DNA of 14,391 nt, taken from NCBI GenBank assembly GCA_007135355.1, contig SLJA01000195.1, forward strand, positions 1-14,391, in the 5' to 3' direction. A program made the translations under genes and the position numbers. The first letter of the stretch is position 1, and each line of letters opens with the position of its first letter. Positions 6,982 through 13,145 of this stretch are shown here, piece after piece. The notes beneath the pieces are model-generated. The model saw nothing but the letters and a program-made list of their open reading frames with translations, did no database searches and was not told the origin of the DNA. This DNA comes from Wenzhouxiangella sp. GTDB lineage: Bacteria > Pseudomonadota > Gammaproteobacteria > Xanthomonadales > Wenzhouxiangellaceae.

Positions 6982-7461
6982 ATGACAGCGCCTCATCACC
7001 ACCACGACATCAAGATTCCCCGAAGCGTTCTGATCGGCTTCGGGTTGCTGCTGGCCGGGGTCGTCACCGCGGTGGCCATCTTCCGCTTTTCCGGGATGGA
7101 GCCTCTGGCCCAGGTGCCAGAACCCGATAATATCGTCGATCAGCGCCAGCTTCGGTTTATCGATGGCGGCGGCGGTACCGTCGAGGTGTTTGAAGTCAAT
7201 GCGGGGGCCAACGATTTACTCGTTCATGTGATCGAATCGGGCGATGGTGGCTTCGTCCGCGGTGTATTGCGCAGCATGGCGCGCGCGCGTCGTGCCCAAG
7301 GCATCGACGACGAGCACCCATTTATAGTGATTCAGCTGGCCAGTGGAACCGTGTTGCTCGAGGATCCCGCCACCGAACAGAGGATTGACCTGCAGGCCTT
7401 CGGCCCGGCCAGTATTGAAGCTTTCAAGACCCTGCTTGTGGATGCTGGTCCTCGGCAATGA
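6982..7461 (+). CDS. puhC: Photosynthetic complex assembly protein PuhC
   Basis: A 159-residue single-pass membrane protein. PuhC is needed for normal RC/LH1 core assembly and organisation in Rhodobacter. One transmembrane helix is at about residues 14-34, preceded by a His-rich N terminus (HHHH at 5-8) on the cytoplasmic side, and followed by a periplasmic domain with RQLRFIDGGGGTVEVFE at about 53-69, GDGGFVRGVLRSMARAR at about 86-102 and a late LEDPATEQRIDLQAFGP segment that is typical of the family. ATG at 6982 is chosen because it is the Met just before the helix and lies 7 bases after the puhB stop; the ribosome binding site is weak, so coupling is likely. The stop TGA overlaps the ATG of a 27-codon ORF. 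Confidence 0.92.
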   Translation: MTAPHHHHDIKIPRSVLIGFGLLLAGVVTAVAIFRFSGMEPLAQVPEPDNIVDQRQLRFIDGGGGTVEVFEVNAGANDLLVHVIESGDGGFVRGVLRSMARARRAQGIDDEHPFIVIQLASGTVLLEDPATEQRIDLQAFGPASIEAFKTLLVDAGPRQ

Positions 7462-7541
7462 GCAATCTCGACTTCGATGACCGGAATACGCTGCTGCGAT
7501 CCTGCCTGAACGAAAGACCAGAACCTTGCAGTTCACGCTAG
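7458..7541 (+). CDS. Tiny 27-codon ORF bridging puhC and puhE
   Basis: ATG at 7458 lies in an ATGA overlap with the puhC stop, and the ORF ends with TAG at 7539-7541, 16 bases inside puhE in another frame. The product is hydrophilic, begins MSNLDFDDRN, and matches nothing I recognise. It fills the spot where other purple bacteria often have one or two extra genes (for example acsF) between puhC and puhE. It may be a translational-coupling leader for the TTG-started puhE, a gene remnant, or chance. Confidence 0.3.
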   Translation: MSNLDFDDRNTLLRSCLNERPEPCSSR

Positions 7542-8425
7542 CCACCATTGCCTTTGCCACTTTTCTCTGGTGGTTCAGCACCGGCCTGATTTTCTTTCTG
7601 AATGCCAGACCGGCGCACACTTTCCGCTGGAGCATGCTGGCCGGCTCCGTGATGCTCGCCGCCGCCCTGTACGGTATCTGGTACAGCGCCGGACTGGAAT
7701 CGGTGGCGGGGGCGTTCGTCGCCTTTACCTGCGGTCTGGTGATCTGGGGCTGGCACACCATGAGCTACTACATGGGCATCATCACCGGCCCACGGCGGCA
7801 ACCCTGTCCACCGGGCTGTCGCGGCACGCAGCGTTTCCGCCATGCACTGGCCACCAGCCTCTACCATGAGCTGGCCATCGTGGCCACGGTCGCCCTGCTG
7901 TTGGGGTTGACATGGGGCCAGCCCAATACTCTGGGCTTGTGGACCTTCGTCCTGCTTTGGCTCATGCATGTCAGCGCCAAGCTCAATGTGTTTCTTGGCG
8001 TCAGGAACCTGAATATCGAATTCATCCCTCAGCGACTGGGCTATCTGACCACTTACTTTCGCAACAAGCCGATGAATCTGCTGTTCCCGGTCTCGGTGAC
8101 CGGCGGCACGATCGTCACCATCCTGCTGGCGCAACAGGCCGGCGTGGCCGAGCCCGGCACACTACAGTCCACCGGCTATATTCTGCTGGCCAGCCTGATG
8201 GCGCTGGCGGTGATCGAACACTGGTTCATGATCCTGCCGATCCCGGCTGATGCTTTGTGGCGATGGAGTTTGAAGGCGGCCTCCAGGACCGCGCGCGCGT
8301 CCTCCCGATCCGGGCGCATGGAGACTCCGGCGTACCACAACAAAGGAAAGCCCGAGGTGCCGACTCGCGCGGCATCCTCGGATCAGAGCGCCATGAAAAC
8401 CGTGGCGCCTTCGGCTAACGGCTGA
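7526..8425 (+). CDS. puhE: Photosynthetic complex assembly protein PuhE (DUF3623 family)
   Basis: A 299-residue polytopic membrane protein with about six or seven helices, of the DUF3623/PuhE family found almost only in photosynthesis clusters. In Rhodobacter capsulatus loss of PuhE alters RC/LH1 formation and bacteriochlorophyll production. Family segments seen are WWFSTGLIFFLN at about 15-26, IWGWHTMSYYMGIITGPRR at about 73-91, SLYHELAI at about 111-118 and LMHVSAKLNVFLGVRNLNIEF at about 145-165, then LGYLTTYFRNKPMN. The start is TTG at 7526 because the next Met is inside the protein; no good ribosome binding site is visible, so coupling from upstream is likely. The last 40 or so residues are a hydrophilic tail that looks longer than in the roughly 274-residue Rhodobacter protein. 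Confidence 0.92.
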   Translation: MQFTLATIAFATFLWWFSTGLIFFLNARPAHTFRWSMLAGSVMLAAALYGIWYSAGLESVAGAFVAFTCGLVIWGWHTMSYYMGIITGPRRQPCPPGCRGTQRFRHALATSLYHELAIVATVALLLGLTWGQPNTLGLWTFVLLWLMHVSAKLNVFLGVRNLNIEFIPQRLGYLTTYFRNKPMNLLFPVSVTGGTIVTILLAQQAGVAEPGTLQSTGYILLASLMALAVIEHWFMILPIPADALWRWSLKAASRTARASSRSGRMETPAYHNKGKPEVPTRAASSDQSAMKTVAPSANG

Positions 8426-8481
8426 ACGCGGTTTCCAGTGTCAGCCTTAACCCCTTTTTCTTGCCCCAACATAACGCTGCC

Positions 8482-9453
8482 ATGAATCAGATCGTCTCCT
8501 CCCTGCCCCACGTACTGAGTGGCCAGAGGCTTGAAATCCAGGACGCCAAGGCCGGTGTGATCAGCTACTACGTGGACGGCCCGACGAAATCATCTGAAGA
8601 CCTTACCGCCGGATCGGCGGCGCCGCTGTTGCTCATTCACAGCATCAACGCAGCCCCGTCGGCCCATGAGGTCAAGCCCTTGTACGATGCCTGCAAGGCA
8701 AGTCGGCCGACCTATGCCCTGGATCTCCCCGGCTTCGGTCACTCCGAGCGCAGCGAACGAACCTACTGCCAGCGACTGATGGTGGATGCAATCCTCGCAA
8801 TCTTGCATCAGATCAAGGCAGACCACCCCGATCAGACGATCGACGCCCTGTCAGTGTCCCTGTCCGGGGAATTTCTGGCCAAGGCGGCGCTGGAAGCCCC
8901 CGATTCAATTCGCAGCCTGGCCATGGTCAGCCCGACCGGCTTTGCCAGAATCACGAAAACTCATGGACCACCGGAAGCCAACATCGGCAGGCCGGGGGTC
9001 TATCGAACCATCAGCCGTCCCCGAGTCGGCAGGAATATCTACAAGCTGCTGACCGTTCGGCCAAGCATTCGCTTCTTCCTGAAGAAAACCTTTGGTCGCA
9101 AGGAAATTGATGAGGAGATGTTCGAACACGCCTGCCGCCTGAGCAGGACACCGGATGCGCATCGAGCGCCGTTGTACTTTATTGCCGGCTATCTGTTCAG
9201 TGCCGATATTCGGACGGTCTTTCGTGCGCTGCGCCTGCCGGTATGGCTGAGTCACGGGGTACGTGGAGACTTCATCGACTTTTCCTGCACCGATGGCATC
9301 ACCGAACAGCCCAACTGGCACACCACGGTGTTCGACAGCGGTGCCCTTCCCTACTTCGAAATGCCTGAGCGTTTCATCAAGGCTTACGAAGATTTCCTCG
9401 GGCAGATCGAATCCGGTCAGACCACTTCACAGCCCACCGACCAATCACCATAA
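8482..9453 (+). CDS. Alpha/beta-hydrolase-fold protein with degenerate catalytic triad
   Basis: A 323-residue protein with the alpha/beta-hydrolase layout: LLLIHSINAAPSAHE at about residues 49-63 (oxyanion-loop region), ALDLPGFGHSERS at about 79-91, the nucleophile-elbow strand DALSVSLSGEF at about 121-131, HGVRGDFIDF at about 258-267 with the expected acidic residue (Asp263), and GALPYFEMPERF at about 287-298. The elbow reads S-V-S-L-S instead of G-x-S-x-G, and the usual catalytic His of the G-H-x-P motif is Ala288. It may be non-catalytic or use another chemistry. It is last in the bchF-puh operon, 56 bases after puhE, which suggests a link to pigment or RC assembly, but this is inference. 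ATG at 8482 is preferred; TTG at 8461 is in frame. No strong ribosome binding site is seen. Confidence 0.8.
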   Translation: MNQIVSSLPHVLSGQRLEIQDAKAGVISYYVDGPTKSSEDLTAGSAAPLLLIHSINAAPSAHEVKPLYDACKASRPTYALDLPGFGHSERSERTYCQRLMVDAILAILHQIKADHPDQTIDALSVSLSGEFLAKAALEAPDSIRSLAMVSPTGFARITKTHGPPEANIGRPGVYRTISRPRVGRNIYKLLTVRPSIRFFLKKTFGRKEIDEEMFEHACRLSRTPDAHRAPLYFIAGYLFSADIRTVFRALRLPVWLSHGVRGDFIDFSCTDGITEQPNWHTTVFDSGALPYFEMPERFIKAYEDFLGQIESGQTTSQPTDQSP

Positions 9454-9454
9454 A

Positions 9455-9486
9455 AAATCCGGCATGCATTGCTGCATGCCGGATTT
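9455..9486 (-). terminator. Perfect 14-bp hairpin terminator between convergent operons
   Basis: Arms 9455-9468 and 9473-9486 are perfectly complementary around a four-base TTGC loop. Read on the minus strand the stem is followed by a run of T (complement of the As at 9452-9457), so it is a good rho-independent terminator for pufC, 18 bases after its stop. On the plus strand it begins one base after the hydrolase stop, but only three Ts end the stem, so it may also serve rightward transcription less efficiently. Confidence 0.85.
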
Positions 9487-9504
9487 AGCGTTGATGAAGG
9501 GGCC

Positions 9505-10656
9505 TTAGAATTCCAACAACGCGTCTTCTTCCTCCTCGTCTTCCGGGTCTTCTTCGACCTGTTCGACTGGTTGAACGCTGGCGAAGATATTCACATCTTC
9601 CTGCCTCAGCGAGAAGCGATCCGCATCGGGACGAGCCAGCAAGGACGGGTAGTTCTCGGTCATTACCAAACCGCCCAGGGGCTGTGGAACTCCGACATGG
9701 CAGGTCTGGCAATTGACCTGCTGACCGGTACCCATGGGCCCGAGGCGATGGTCAGGAAGAATCGGACTCAAAGGCAGAATGTACTCGACATTGAGCAAGC
9801 GGGTCATTTCCAGACCAAACCACGCCGTCACGCGTTGCGGCGGACTCTGATTCCAGGTGCCGAAGTTCCGGGTGTTGTGGCAGTAGGTGCAGTTCACGTT
9901 CAGCGCCGACGACATATGAATCATCAAAGCGAAAGTGCGTTCGTTATCCTGCGTGCTGCCAATCGGCTGACCTTCCGGCAACACCGTACGACCAACCACC
10001 CGAATCGGTTCATCACCGTCGGAAATTAGCGCGGAGAACGGATCCCAGGGCAGCGAGGTCAGACCCACTTCTTCGGCCGGACGATTCTGGCCCGCAGTCC
10101 AACCCAGCATGCCGGAGCCGGTGTGCTCGGATGGATCAGAAGCATACCAGGCATTGGCCGGAACGTTCTGGCCCCGGTGACAGGTATAGCAGGTAACGCC
10201 GGTATCACCGACATGGGTGTTCCAGTCCTCGTTGACCGCCCAGTTCATCTCCAGCATGCGCCGCGAAACGACCTTGGTATAGACCTCATCGGAAGCCATG
10301 TTGGCCAGATTGTGGCAATACGCACAACCCTGCTCCGGTGCGATCCAGTCGGTCCAGGCCTGCTTGAGATGGTTGAACTCACCCACCGACAGGTGACCCA
10401 GCAACTGCACGTTCTGGTAGATATCACCAGCCGTCGGACCGCCCGGCGGCGGCGGCGCAGTGGAAGTAGGAACCGCGGCCAGCTGCCGTTCCAGCTCAGG
10501 CGCGGCAATGCGCGGATTACTGACCTCGACCATGCCGGTGCCACGGAAGCCGGTCTGCTCGGAATCGATCGGCGGCCGTTCCCAACCGGCGGTAAACAAC
10601 ATGGCAACCGTCAACATAAACAGGATGGCGGCGGTGATCCAGACGAGAAGTTTCAT
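9505..10656 (-). CDS. pufC: Reaction-centre tetraheme cytochrome c subunit PufC
   Basis: This 383-residue periplasmic subunit re-reduces the photo-oxidised special pair. Four CXXCH heme-binding motifs are seen at residues 111-115 (CAYCH), 156-160 (CYTCH), 256-260 (CTYCH) and 316-320 (CQTCH), arranged as the usual two pairs. Methionines in the helices before the motifs (for example SRRMLEMNW at about 131-139) are likely axial ligands. The N terminus is a hydrophobic helix at about residues 4-22 followed by TAGWERPP; there is no lipobox Cys at this point, unlike Blastochloris viridis, so an uncleaved membrane anchor is likely. The C terminus is a strongly acidic tail with most of the last 17 residues Glu or Asp. 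The ATG overlaps the pufM stop (ATGA). Confidence 0.97.
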   Translation of the reverse strand: MKLLVWITAAILFMLTVAMLFTAGWERPPIDSEQTGFRGTGMVEVSNPRIAAPELERQLAAVPTSTAPPPPGGPTAGDIYQNVQLLGHLSVGEFNHLKQAWTDWIAPEQGCAYCHNLANMASDEVYTKVVSRRMLEMNWAVNEDWNTHVGDTGVTCYTCHRGQNVPANAWYASDPSEHTGSGMLGWTAGQNRPAEEVGLTSLPWDPFSALISDGDEPIRVVGRTVLPEGQPIGSTQDNERTFALMIHMSSALNVNCTYCHNTRNFGTWNQSPPQRVTAWFGLEMTRLLNVEYILPLSPILPDHRLGPMGTGQQVNCQTCHVGVPQPLGGLVMTENYPSLLARPDADRFSLRQEDVNIFASVQPVEQVEEDPEDEEEEDALLEF

Positions 10657-11630
10657 TGTCCACCTCCAGGTGTCAGCAGCGTCGTGGGATCAACCACACC
10701 CGTATCCGGATAAGGCGGCACCAGTCCATGCTGGATTCCCCAGAGATACCAGTTCTCGACCACCGTCCCGCTCAGCAGGATGCCGATCCCGCCCGTGATG
10801 CAGGTCAGTACCGCGAACCACCATGCCCAGCGATGAATGGATTCCGTGTTGGCACAAAAACCCATGGTCCAGCGCCAGAACAAGCCGCTGCGCTCATAAC
10901 CTGTTCCCAGGTCGATCGCCTGCTCGATTTCACGCTCGGAGCCAAAGCGGCTGGTCGCCATAACCGTGCCGCCATGCATGGCAAACAACAGCACCGAACC
11001 GAACAGGAACACGATTGACAGCATATGGAAGGGGTTGTAGAACAAGTTGCCATAGCGAATCGAGAAGGCTGTGGTCCAGTCCAGGTGCGGGAAAATGCCG
11101 AATGGCACCGCCTCGGCCCAGCTCCCCATCAGCACCGGTCGAATGAACCCCAGCACCAAGTACAGCCAGATCGCCGCCATGAAGGCCCATGCAACATGGG
11201 TTCCCAGACCCAGCTGACGAGCACGCCGATACATTCTGACCCACCACAGCAAGATGGAGACGGTCAGGAAGAACCCGGCCAGGATCCACCAGCCGCCTTC
11301 ATTCAGCGGCGGCAGGCTCAGACCCCATTCCGGGCCTGGCGGCTCAAGGGCCAGCCAGGGCAACTGGCGAACAAACTCAATCGGACTCCAGTCAACCGAG
11401 GCCCACATGTTCAGACCCATGATCTGAATGGCGACAAACCCTGTGATGATCGAGGCTACGCCGTATCCACCCAGATAGAACGGTCCGACTTGAGCATCCC
11501 CGATCCAGCCCAGCCATTTGAAGTGAAAAGGTTTCCCGATTCGCTGGTCGTTTCCGCTGGGAAGCGGCACGCCATAATCGATCGGGCCATGGGCTTGCGC
11601 CTTAGTAAAGATGTTCCAGTTTTCAGCCAT
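10653..11630 (-). CDS. pufM: Reaction-centre M subunit PufM
   Basis: A 325-residue core subunit with five transmembrane helices. Numbering follows Rhodobacter sphaeroides from mid-protein on: His182 (PHLDW) for the accessory bacteriochlorophyll, His202 (NPFHM) for the special pair, and His219, Glu234 and His266 for the non-heme iron, all present. The C terminus after LWGIQHG is extended and Pro-rich, as in species with a bound tetraheme subunit. Odd points: residue 210 is Phe (SIVFLFGS) where Tyr is nearly invariant, residue 259 is Cys (GFCANTE) where Asn is usual near QA, and Asp45 aligns with M44. The start ATG 11630 is 42 bases after pufL with a weak ribosome binding site (GGGAT). Confidence 0.97.
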   Translation of the reverse strand: MAENWNIFTKAQAHGPIDYGVPLPSGNDQRIGKPFHFKWLGWIGDAQVGPFYLGGYGVASIITGFVAIQIMGLNMWASVDWSPIEFVRQLPWLALEPPGPEWGLSLPPLNEGGWWILAGFFLTVSILLWWVRMYRRARQLGLGTHVAWAFMAAIWLYLVLGFIRPVLMGSWAEAVPFGIFPHLDWTTAFSIRYGNLFYNPFHMLSIVFLFGSVLLFAMHGGTVMATSRFGSEREIEQAIDLGTGYERSGLFWRWTMGFCANTESIHRWAWWFAVLTCITGGIGILLSGTVVENWYLWGIQHGLVPPYPDTGVVDPTTLLTPGGGQ

Positions 11631-11672
11631 GACAACGATATCCCGTCTGCTTTACGACTACGTGCGCTTGCA

Positions 11673-12497
11673 CTACGACCAAATCGGCAGCTCAAGCCAC
11701 CAGTTCCACCATTCCGGCCAGCCGCGTGTCCAGAAGGGGCCGCTAATGACGATGCAAAGCGCGCTGAACAAGCCGGCTGCGATCGAGAGATACAGCCCAA
11801 GCCGATGCACGCCGAGTTCACCGATCGAGTAGCCGATCGTGTCGCGGAAGAATGAATTGATGTGCTCTGCGGTTCCAATCGGCTTGCCGGGCCCAGGATT
11901 GAGCACCGACAATACCGCACCACCGTGCAACGCCAGCGCCAGGGTCGTCGTGAAAAAGAACGTGACGGCCAGCATATGGGCTGGGTTGTAGTGGAAATGC
12001 AGGTATTGATAGCCGACATTGGACACCCAGTCCAGATGACTCAGGATGCCGTAGGGGAAACCATGACCCCAGGCCCCCATCAACACGGGTCGGATCACCA
12101 CCAGGGTGACGTAGGCAACGATCGCTGCACCGAATGCAATCGGCACATGATATCCAATCCCGAGCTTGCGACAGATTTCAACTTCGCGTAACGCCCAAGA
12201 TACAAATGCGCCGATAGCGCAGATCGTCACCAGCTGCCAGAGCCCACCCTCCTTCAGCGGCGCAAAGCCAAGCCCGTAACTCAGATCAGGAGGAGCAATG
12301 CTGATTTGCCATAGCACCCAGGTTGGGCCTATAGCTGCACCGTAAATAAGCAGAGTAGTGCCAAGTAGCGAGAAGAATAGAGTGGTGACTCCGAAAAAGC
12401 CCACATAGAATGGACCGACCCAGAAGTCGAACAGATCACCACCAATCAGAGTGCCGCCACGCACGCGGTATTTTTTTTCATAGCTCAGCATTGACAT
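11673..12497 (-). CDS. pufL: Reaction-centre L subunit PufL
   Basis: A 274-residue core subunit with five transmembrane helices, numbered one higher than Rhodobacter sphaeroides. Cofactor ligands are intact: His154 (SHLDW) for accessory bacteriochlorophyll, His174 (NPAHM) for the special pair, His191 and His231 for iron, His169 for the special-pair hydrogen bond, and Glu105 (LREVE) for bacteriopheophytin. The QB pocket is unusual: where Glu L212 and Asp L213 are expected the sequence is Ile213 and Asn214 (EHINSFFRD), and Glu227 replaces the small residue of L226 (YSIGELGVH). His167 replaces Asn L166. The start is certain: AAGGAGG lies 7 bases before ATG 12497. It follows pufA after a hairpin. 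Confidence 0.97.
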   Translation of the reverse strand: MSMLSYEKKYRVRGGTLIGGDLFDFWVGPFYVGFFGVTTLFFSLLGTTLLIYGAAIGPTWVLWQISIAPPDLSYGLGFAPLKEGGLWQLVTICAIGAFVSWALREVEICRKLGIGYHVPIAFGAAIVAYVTLVVIRPVLMGAWGHGFPYGILSHLDWVSNVGYQYLHFHYNPAHMLAVTFFFTTTLALALHGGAVLSVLNPGPGKPIGTAEHINSFFRDTIGYSIGELGVHRLGLYLSIAAGLFSALCIVISGPFWTRGWPEWWNWWLELPIWS

Positions 12498-12543
12498 GGC
12501 TGCGCCTCCTTAATCTTCAAGACCAAAACCCACCAATCGGCTC

Positions 12544-12566
12544 AGCGGGGAGCCAAGCTCCCCGCT
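12544..12566 (-). promoter_or_regulatory. pufA-pufL intercistronic mRNA hairpin
   Basis: AGCGGGGAGC (12544-12553) and GCTCCCCGCT (12557-12566) form a perfect 10-bp GC-rich stem with a three-base loop, 10 bases after the pufA stop. No T-run follows on the minus strand. In Rhodobacter a hairpin at this position protects the pufBA segment from 3' decay and so gives many LH1 subunits per reaction centre; the same role is inferred here. Confidence 0.8.
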
Positions 12567-12576
12567 CTTCCGGAGA

Positions 12577-12774
12577 CTAGACTACGTCTCTGCGCACATG
12601 CTCGACAGAGATCATCTGCGCGGGCACGGCAGTGCTCGTTGATGGGCCGTCTAACCAGTTGAAACGATCGGTGCTCAACAATACAAAGTGAATCAGAATT
12701 GCCAGCACGAACAGAAATGTGAACAGTGCGACAAGAACTCTGCGAGGATCGAAAATAAGCCATATACGCCACAT
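12577..12774 (-). CDS. pufA: LH1 antenna alpha polypeptide PufA
   Basis: A 65-residue single-helix antenna polypeptide that binds bacteriochlorophyll a and carotenoid in the ring around the reaction centre. The N terminus MWRIWLIFDPRRVL (1-14) is the standard LH1-alpha interface, the membrane helix runs to about residue 34, and His29 (ILIHFV) is the bacteriochlorophyll ligand. The C-terminal part STDRFNWLDGP is also typical, followed by about 20 polar residues. ATG at 12774 is chosen over an in-frame TTG nine codons earlier because TTAGGAG lies 8 bases upstream. It lies 10 bases after pufB. Confidence 0.95.
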   Translation of the reverse strand: MWRIWLIFDPRRVLVALFTFLFVLAILIHFVLLSTDRFNWLDGPSTSTAVPAQMISVEHVRRDVV

Positions 12775-12784
12775 GATGATTCTC

Positions 12785-13003
12785 CTAACCAATTGATGCA
12801 ATGAATGAGCTGACAGCGGCTGCAGCAGAGTCGATCACTGCATAACCTTCAGGACCCGGTAACCACGGCCGCCATTGCCATGCCAGTATGTGAGCGATAA
12901 TCGCAATGGCGACGAACACCACGAAGCTGACCACAAAGATCTTGTGGAACTCCTTGGCTTCCTGTTCAGTCAGACCCGATATCGATTGGTTCTGCTTGTC
13001 CAT
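12785..13003 (-). CDS. pufB: LH1 antenna beta polypeptide PufB, C-terminally extended
   Basis: A 72-residue single-helix LH1 beta polypeptide. SGLTEQEAKEFHKIF (9-23) is the conserved beta N terminus, with His20 in it, and His38 (IAHILAW) is the bacteriochlorophyll ligand near the periplasmic end of the helix. The family normally ends soon after the W-RPWLP motif (44-49), at about 45-50 residues; here about 22 more residues follow, including PEGYAVIDS and an Ala/Ser-rich hydrophobic stretch. The start is supported by AAAGGAG 7 bases before ATG 13003. It is the first gene of the puf operon; no pufQ is present upstream. Confidence 0.94.
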   Translation of the reverse strand: MDKQNQSISGLTEQEAKEFHKIFVVSFVVFVAIAIIAHILAWQWRPWLPGPEGYAVIDSAAAAVSSFIASIG

Positions 13004-13103
13004 ATTTACTCTCCTTTAAAGGCCCTATCGGACGGTTCCGCGCATTAGCCCCGCGGCGGGCATTTTCGACATCGCGTCGACAAATTCTTTTCTCTCGGAA
13101 ACC

Positions 13104-13145
13104 TTTATACGCTCATTGCTCTGTCAAGCGCTTGACTGAGGTCAA
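13104..13145 (-). promoter_or_regulatory. Putative puf promoter with FNR/FixK-like activator site and overlapping palindrome
   Basis: Plus-strand positions 13123-13145 hold three half-sites spaced by four bases: GTCAA (13123), TTGAC (13132), GTCAA (13141). The last two form TTGAC-TGAG-GTCAA, fitting the FNR/FixK/ANR family consensus TTGA(T/C)-N4-(A/G)TCAA. The first two form the perfect 14-bp palindrome GTCAAGCGCTTGAC. A TATAAA hexamer on the minus strand (13109 to 13104) predicts a start near 13097, which puts the TTGAC-N4-GTCAA centre at -41.5, the class II activator position. There is no well-spaced -35 box: TTGACA is only 12 bases from TATAAA. The predicted leader to pufB is about 94 bases. 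Confidence 0.55.

Noticed and set aside
11564..11605. M-subunit residue Tyr193 (SIRYGNLF) looked like loss of an accessory bacteriochlorophyll ligand
   Set aside because: Counting back from His202 shows the ligand is His182 in HLDW, which is present; the SIRYGN form also occurs in Blastochloris viridis.
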